From: Thermomonas aquatica
Lineage (GTDB): Bacteria; Pseudomonadota; Gammaproteobacteria; Xanthomonadales; Xanthomonadaceae
NCBI RefSeq assembly: GCF_006337105.1
Contig: NZ_CP040871.1
Coordinates: forward strand, 1,240,001-1,304,000
Reading direction: 5' to 3'
Length of the DNA stretch: 64,000 nt
Within the stretch, counting starts at the first letter, position 1, and every line of letters starts with the position of its first letter. A program made the position numbers and the translations under genes. This document shows positions 59,022 through 64,000 of the stretch, piece by piece. The notes beneath the pieces are model-generated. The model did not search any database, was not told the origin of the DNA, and was given only the letters and a program-made list of their open reading frames with translations.

Positions 59022-59781
59022 GCCGCTGGTCCGCTTCCTGGTCGGCGGCGTGCAGAAAGCCGGCACCAGCGCGCTGGCGCAGTACCTGGGCTTGCACCCG
59101 CGTCTGCGCCTGCCGACCGGCAAGGAAGCACACGTGTTCGACGCGCCGGATTTCGACGAACGCTGGACGCCGGCGCAGCTCGACCAGCGCTACGCGGGCC
59201 ACTTCGACGGACACGATGATGCGGGCGCCCTGCATGGCGACGCCACGCCGTTCTACCTGGTCCACCCGCGCGTGGTCGCACGCATCGCCCGCTACAACCC
59301 GGCAATGCGCTGGATCGTGCTGCTGCGCGACCCGGTCGAGCGCGCGCTGTCGCAGTTCCACATGGAGCGCCAGCGCGGCAAGGAGCACTGGCCGCTATGG
59401 CCGGCCCTGCTGCTGGAACGCTGGCGGTTGCGCGGGCATGCGGAGGATTTCTCGCGCGAATCGCCGTTGCGCCGGCACGGCTATCGCCTGCGCGGCGACT
59501 ACGCTCGCCAGCTCGACGCGTTGCATGCGCACTTTCCGCGCGAGCAGGTGCTGCTGCTGTCCAACCGGGAGCTTCGCGACGACCCGACCGGCACCCTGCG
59601 CAAGGCCTGCGCGTTCCTGCGGATCGAACCGGTCGATGGCGAACTACGCGCGCAAACGGTGTTCGCCGGCGACTATTCCCCGATACCGCGCGATGGCCCG
59701 AGCGCGCGCCTGCTGCGCTGGCTGATGCGCAATGAACTGCGCGACATGCGCGAGCGTTACGGCATCCGCTACGACGCTTGA
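59005..59781 (+). CDS. PAPS-dependent sulfotransferase
   Basis: 258 residues. The 5'-phosphosulfate loop is VGGVQKAGTSALAQYLG and the 3'-phosphate motif RDPVERALSQFHMER. The general form resembles bacterial and heparan-type sulfotransferases. Co-expressed with the Wzt-like ATPase, it probably sulfates the exported polysaccharide. A second sulfotransferase-like domain lies in the 1,288-residue glycosyltransferase. Its stop lies ten bases from the convergent transsulfuration gene. Confidence 0.87.
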   Translation: MTTAAEPLVRFLVGGVQKAGTSALAQYLGLHPRLRLPTGKEAHVFDAPDFDERWTPAQLDQRYAGHFDGHDDAGALHGDATPFYLVHPRVVARIARYNPAMRWIVLLRDPVERALSQFHMERQRGKEHWPLWPALLLERWRLRGHAEDFSRESPLRRHGYRLRGDYARQLDALHAHFPREQVLLLSNRELRDDPTGTLRKACAFLRIEPVDGELRAQTVFAGDYSPIPRDGPSARLLRWLMRNELRDMRERYGIRYDA

Positions 59782-59791
59782 AACAGCGGGG

Positions 59792-60955
59792 TCAGGCCAG
59801 CGCCTGCGCCACGTCCGCACGCAGATCATCGAGTGCTTCGATGCCCACGCTCAGGCGCACGAGTTCATCGCCGATGCCGAGTTCGGCGCGGCGCGCCGGC
59901 GGGATCGAGGCATGGGTCATCACCGCGGGATGGTTGACCAGCGATTCCACGCCGCCGAGCGATTCGGCCAGGGTGAACAGCTCGAGTCGCTCGCAGAAGC
60001 GCCTGGCAGCCTCATACCCGCCCTGCAGGCGGATCGACAGCATGCCGCCGAAGCCATCCATCTGCTTCGCCGCCAGCGCGTGGTGCGGATGCGAGGCCAG
60101 GCCCGGGTAGATCACCTCGGCCACTCCGTCGTGGCCTTGCAGCCATTCGGCCAGCGCCTGTGCATTCTCGCAATGCGCCTTCATCCGCAGGTGCAATGTC
60201 TTAAGACCGCGCAGGGCGAGGAAGCTGTCGAACGGGCCCTGCACCGCCCCGACCGAGTTCTGCAGGAACGCGAGCTGTTCCCCGAGTTCGTCGTTGGCGC
60301 CGACCACCAGCATGCCGCCGACCATGTCGGAATGGCCGTTGAGATATTTTGTGGCCGAATGCATGACGATGTCGGCGCCGTGCTCGAGCGGGCGCTGCAG
60401 GATCGGCGAGGCGAAGGTGTTGTCGACCGCGACCAGCAGGCCATGCTGCTTCGCGATGGCGGCGATCGCGGCGATGTCGACGATCTTCAGCAACGGGTTG
60501 GTCGGGGTTTCGATCCAGACCAGCCTGGTCTTCGGCGTGATCGCGGCTTCGAACTGCGCCGGATCGGTGAGGTCGACGAACGAGAACGACAGTCCCGCGC
60601 TGCGCTTGCGCACGCGCTCGAACAGGCGGTAGCTGCCGCCGTAGAGGTCGTCCATCGCGATCACGTGGTCGCCGCTGTCGAGCAATTCCAGCAGGGTCGA
60701 GGTCGCGGCCAGCCCCGATGCAAAGGCGAAACCGCGACTGCCGCCTTCCAGCGCGGCGATGCAGCGCTCGTAGGCGAAGCGCGTGGGGTTATGGGTGCGC
60801 GAGTATTCGAAGCCCTGGTGCACGCCTGGGCTGGACTGCGCATAGGTGCTGGTGGCGTAGATCGGCGGCATCACCGCGCCGGTGGTCGGATCGGGCGATT
60901 GGCCACCGTGGATAGCCAGGGTACCGAGGCCGAGGTCGTCGCGCTTGCTGGTCAT
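59792..60955 (-). CDS. Cystathionine gamma-synthase or gamma-lyase
   Basis: 387 residues, PLP enzyme of Cys/Met metabolism. The PLP lysine is in HSATKYLNGHSDMVGG, the cofactor loop is FASGLAATSTLLELL, and YSRTHNPTRFAYE and SLGGVESLVNHPA are typical. Next to cystathionine beta-synthase the gamma-lyase reaction (cystathionine to cysteine, reverse transsulfuration) is most coherent, but gamma-synthase cannot be excluded by sequence. Confidence 0.9.
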   Translation of the reverse strand: MTSKRDDLGLGTLAIHGGQSPDPTTGAVMPPIYATSTYAQSSPGVHQGFEYSRTHNPTRFAYERCIAALEGGSRGFAFASGLAATSTLLELLDSGDHVIAMDDLYGGSYRLFERVRKRSAGLSFSFVDLTDPAQFEAAITPKTRLVWIETPTNPLLKIVDIAAIAAIAKQHGLLVAVDNTFASPILQRPLEHGADIVMHSATKYLNGHSDMVGGMLVVGANDELGEQLAFLQNSVGAVQGPFDSFLALRGLKTLHLRMKAHCENAQALAEWLQGHDGVAEVIYPGLASHPHHALAAKQMDGFGGMLSIRLQGGYEAARRFCERLELFTLAESLGGVESLVNHPAVMTHASIPPARRAELGIGDELVRLSVGIEALDDLRADVAQALA

Positions 60956-61011
60956 GGGAAGAATCTTCGTGGAAGTGAAAGTGGAATCGCACGCCAGCGG
61001 GAGTACTCGAG

Positions 61012-61090
61012 CGCGAGCCCGCCGCCGGGGAGACGCCAACAAAGCGAGTATCGGGGAGCGACTTGGCGTCTCCCCGGCGGCGGGCTCGCG
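61012..61090. repeat. Perfect 28-bp inverted repeat between transsulfuration genes
   Basis: Arms 61012-61039 and 61063-61090 are exact reverse complements (CGCGAGCCCGCCGCCGGGGA begins the left arm), separated by 23 bases. It lies between the cbs stop and the gene downstream. The stem would be very stable in RNA and has no T-run, so a dispersed palindromic element is more likely than a plain terminator. Confidence 0.85.
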
Positions 61091-61117
61091 CATGCGATCA
61101 TCGCCACGGATGCATCC

Positions 61118-62488
<1,371 letters not shown>

Positions 62489-62522
62489 GCGGGGCCCGGT
62501 TGGCTTGGACGTCGAGCCGGCG

Positions 62523-62528
62523 ATTCTA
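62523..62528 (-). promoter_or_regulatory. Putative cystathionine beta-synthase -10 box (TAGAAT)
   Basis: TAGAAT on the minus strand 35 bases before the ATG, matching the hexamer seen upstream of scoA. No clear -35 and no riboswitch-like structure are visible. Confidence 0.42.
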
Positions 62529-62623
62529 CCAGCCGGCCCGGCGAGTCCCGGACGGCAACGGCCTGGCGCGCGAACGGGCGGCGGCGGCCGACAGGAAGGC
62601 CGGCCACCGCCCGTGGCGAGGCT

Positions 62624-62839
62624 TCAATGCGTGCTGTCGTACATCCGGATCAGGCGATCCTTGGCGTGCAGTTTCTCGCGCTTCATCTGGCCGAGGGTGG
62701 CGTCGTCCAGCGGCAGCACGCCCAGTTCGGCGTCCAGCACCTGCTTGTCCAGTTCCTGGTGCCGGTAGTAGAGCTGCCGGAACTCGGGGCTGGCTTTCAT
62801 CATCGCTTCGAGTTCCGCCTGCGGTTGTCCTTCGAACAT
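62624..62839 (-). CDS. YdcH-family small protein (DUF465)
   Basis: 71 residues, two charged helices forming a hairpin. The PEFRQLYYRHQELDKQVLD segment and the LGQMKREKLHAKDRLIRM ending match the YdcH/DUF465 family of unknown function. An excellent ribosome-binding site (AAGGAGG) six bases before the ATG fixes the start. Confidence 0.9.
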   Translation of the reverse strand: MFEGQPQAELEAMMKASPEFRQLYYRHQELDKQVLDAELGVLPLDDATLGQMKREKLHAKDRLIRMYDSTH

Positions 62840-63268
62840 GGAAACCTCCTTCGGTTTCAACGATGCGGAGCCCGGCCGGACAGGCCGGGGCGGCGCGGGT
62901 GGTGGCAGGTGGGGCCTGCCGGAATGCGCGATCCGCGATGCCGCGGACCGCAAAAACCATGGGTGCGGAAACGCGTACGCCCCGGCTGCGTGCAGCGCGG
63001 GGCGTACGGGAAAGGCTTGGGTCCTGGGATGCGATGCGGCCTCGGCCTCCGGACAGGCCGCCGCGATCCTGGCTTGCGGCGGCGGTCTCCGAATTGTCGA
63101 GCAGCTCATGCATCGGCCGATCTCCGGCCAGATGGTTGTTGCGGATGACGCGCCATCTGGATCACCGACACTACGCCTGCGTTTTCAGCTCCGCAAGTGC
63201 AGGCGACGAACGGTCGGCAGCGCCTGCAGCGAATCTTGGATTCCCGTTAACCGCATGTTTTCATTGGG
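62840..63268. other. 429-bp gene-free region with a hairpin
   Basis: Open frames here lack family resemblance and overlap in several frames, so none is called. The main structure is an 11-bp stem, CGTACGCCCCG (62974-62984) with CGGGGCGTACG (62998-63008), extended by an inner GCTGC/GCAGC stem. It could end transcripts from the OmpA-family gene. The part near 63120-63260 is richer in A+T and may contain the YdcH promoter. Confidence 0.55.
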
Positions 63269-64000
63269 TTAATTCGCAACCACGATCTCCACCCGGCGGT
63301 TCTTCGCGCGCCCGGCGGCGGTCGTGTTGTCGGCCACCGGGGCGTCCTCGCCCTCGCCCTGCGCGCTGATCCGGCTGCGGCTGTAGCCCGCATCCGCCAG
63401 GCCGGCCTTCACCGCGTCGGCGCGACGCTGCGACAAGGCGCGATTGGCGTCGGCCTCGCCCTGGCTGTCGGTATGCCCCAGCACCTGCGCGCTGCCGGCA
63501 CCCAAGGCCTTCAGGTAGATGCCCAACGCCTGCACGCTGGCCGCGGCCTTCGCGGTCAGTTGCGCCTGCCCGGACGCGAACGCGTCGCCGGCGAGGGTGA
63601 ACACCTCGCCCTGCTCGCCCTTGCGCGACGGCGGCAGCTTGGCGCCTGCCACCAGTTCGGCTTCCTGTCGCGCCAGCGCGGCCTCCTTCTCGCGCGCGGC
63701 GGCCACCCGCGCGCCCTGGTCGATCTGCGCGGTGTCCAGCACCGCTTCGGCCTGTTCCGCCTGCGCGCGCAGGCGCGCGGCTTCCTCGGCCTGCACCTGC
63801 GCTTCCATCCGCAGGCGCTCGGCTTCGGCACGGGCGCGCTCGGCGTCGCGACGGCTGGCTTCCACCAGCAGCTCGCTGCGCTCGCGCTCCATGCCATCGA
63901 TCACGCGGCGCGCGGCTTCGATCCGCGCCGCCTGTTCGGCGATGCCGACCCGGCGTTCCGCCAGCTGCTCGGCGGCGAGGCGTTCGCGCTTGCCGGCCGC
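63269..64000 (-). CDS. OmpA-family protein, 3' part, truncated by the window edge
   Basis: The frame stays open to position 64000, so the start lies outside the window; 243 residues are visible. The first 120 form a long Ala/Glu/Arg-rich coiled coil. The rest is an OmpA-type peptidoglycan-binding domain with LGHTDSQGEADANRALSQRRADAV and the final GRAKNRRVEIVV. Such proteins tie the envelope to peptidoglycan. A GTG at 63904 is probably not the true start because the coiled coil continues upstream. Confidence 0.88.
   Translation of the reverse strand, partial: AAGKRERLAAEQLAERRVGIAEQAARIEAARRVIDGMERERSELLVEASRRDAERARAEAERLRMEAQVQAEEAARLRAQAEQAEAVLDTAQIDQGARVAAAREKEAALARQEAELVAGAKLPPSRKGEQGEVFTLAGDAFASGQAQLTAKAAASVQALGIYLKALGAGSAQVLGHTDSQGEADANRALSQRRADAVKAGLADAGYSRSRISAQGEGEDAPVADNTTAAGRAKNRRVEIVVAN

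Noticed and set aside
60956..61117. SAM riboswitch upstream of the transsulfuration gene
   Set aside because: The only structure is the simple perfect inverted repeat; no multi-helix riboswitch pattern was visible.
62526..63113. Overlapping open frames upstream of the YdcH-type gene
   Set aside because: Compositionally biased, mutually overlapping in several frames; the only convincing product is the 71-residue YdcH protein with AAGGAGG.

Overview
The window is a high-G+C chromosomal segment (roughly two-thirds G+C in most genes) with dense, overlapping genes. The order of its type II secretion operon, E-F-G-H-I-J-K-L-M-N-D, is the xps order of Xanthomonas relatives. LptF/LptG, LPS-type heptose genes and a Mla-type lipid transporter show a Gram-negative cell. 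I place it in the Xanthomonadales (Lysobacteraceae), probably a Lysobacter-, Luteimonas- or Thermomonas-like genus. No tRNA, rRNA, CRISPR array, insertion sequence or prophage was seen.

Region 1 (1-31,150) is mostly core metabolism and envelope upkeep. Two paralogous secreted proteins share a 44-residue Cys module. They are followed by a 73-bp tandem repeat and then purL, a DsbC-like disulfide isomerase, xerD and an RDD membrane protein. Next come lptG/lptF divergent from pepA, then holC, valS, a pssA-psi-rimI operon, two DUF4124 proteins, proS, an H-NS-like protein and a ThrE exporter. The region ends with a four-gene MCE lipid transporter, ETF-ubiquinone oxidoreductase, scoAB and etfBA. These last three sets fit together: ETF collects electrons from acyl-CoA dehydrogenases, ETF-QO passes them to quinone, and ScoAB activates ketoacids.

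Region 2 (31,159-55,103) is an unbroken run of 22 minus-strand genes, with no gap above 44 bp and many 4-bp stop/start overlaps. Reading in the direction of transcription it contains an O-polysaccharide-type ABC permease, the eleven T2SS genes gspE to gspD, a 1,288-residue sulfotransferase/coiled-coil/double-glycosyltransferase protein, and an NDP-sugar dehydratase/reductase. It continues with hddA-gmhA-hddC-gmhB (GDP-D-glycero-alpha-D-manno-heptose synthesis), a GT-C-like membrane protein, a methyltransferase with a zinc-ribbon-like N-terminus, an LtaS/MdoB-type phosphoglycerol transferase and a small exported protein.

Region 3 (55,104-59,781) faces the other way. A long leader with a good promoter precedes a 676-residue exported Asn/Asp/Thr-rich protein that ends at a textbook terminator. 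It is followed by a Wzt-type ATPase with a C-terminal sugar-recognition domain and a sulfotransferase. The Wzm-like permease and Wzt-like ATPase of what looks like one exporter therefore lie on opposite sides of this gene and on opposite strands. My main hypothesis is a surface-layer system: the 676-residue protein would be the secreted surface protein, the Xps machine its export route, and the heptose-containing, possibly sulfated, methylated and phosphoglycerol-decorated polysaccharide its anchor or partner glycan. This is inference from context.

Region 4 (59,792-64,000) holds transsulfuration genes (a cystathionine gamma-synthase/lyase and cystathionine beta-synthase) separated by a perfect 28-bp inverted repeat. 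A YdcH-type small protein and the 3' part of an OmpA-family gene cut by the window edge follow. Other points worth noting are two low-G+C patches inside valS, a probable unannotated HolD psi subunit, and several inverted-repeat elements.
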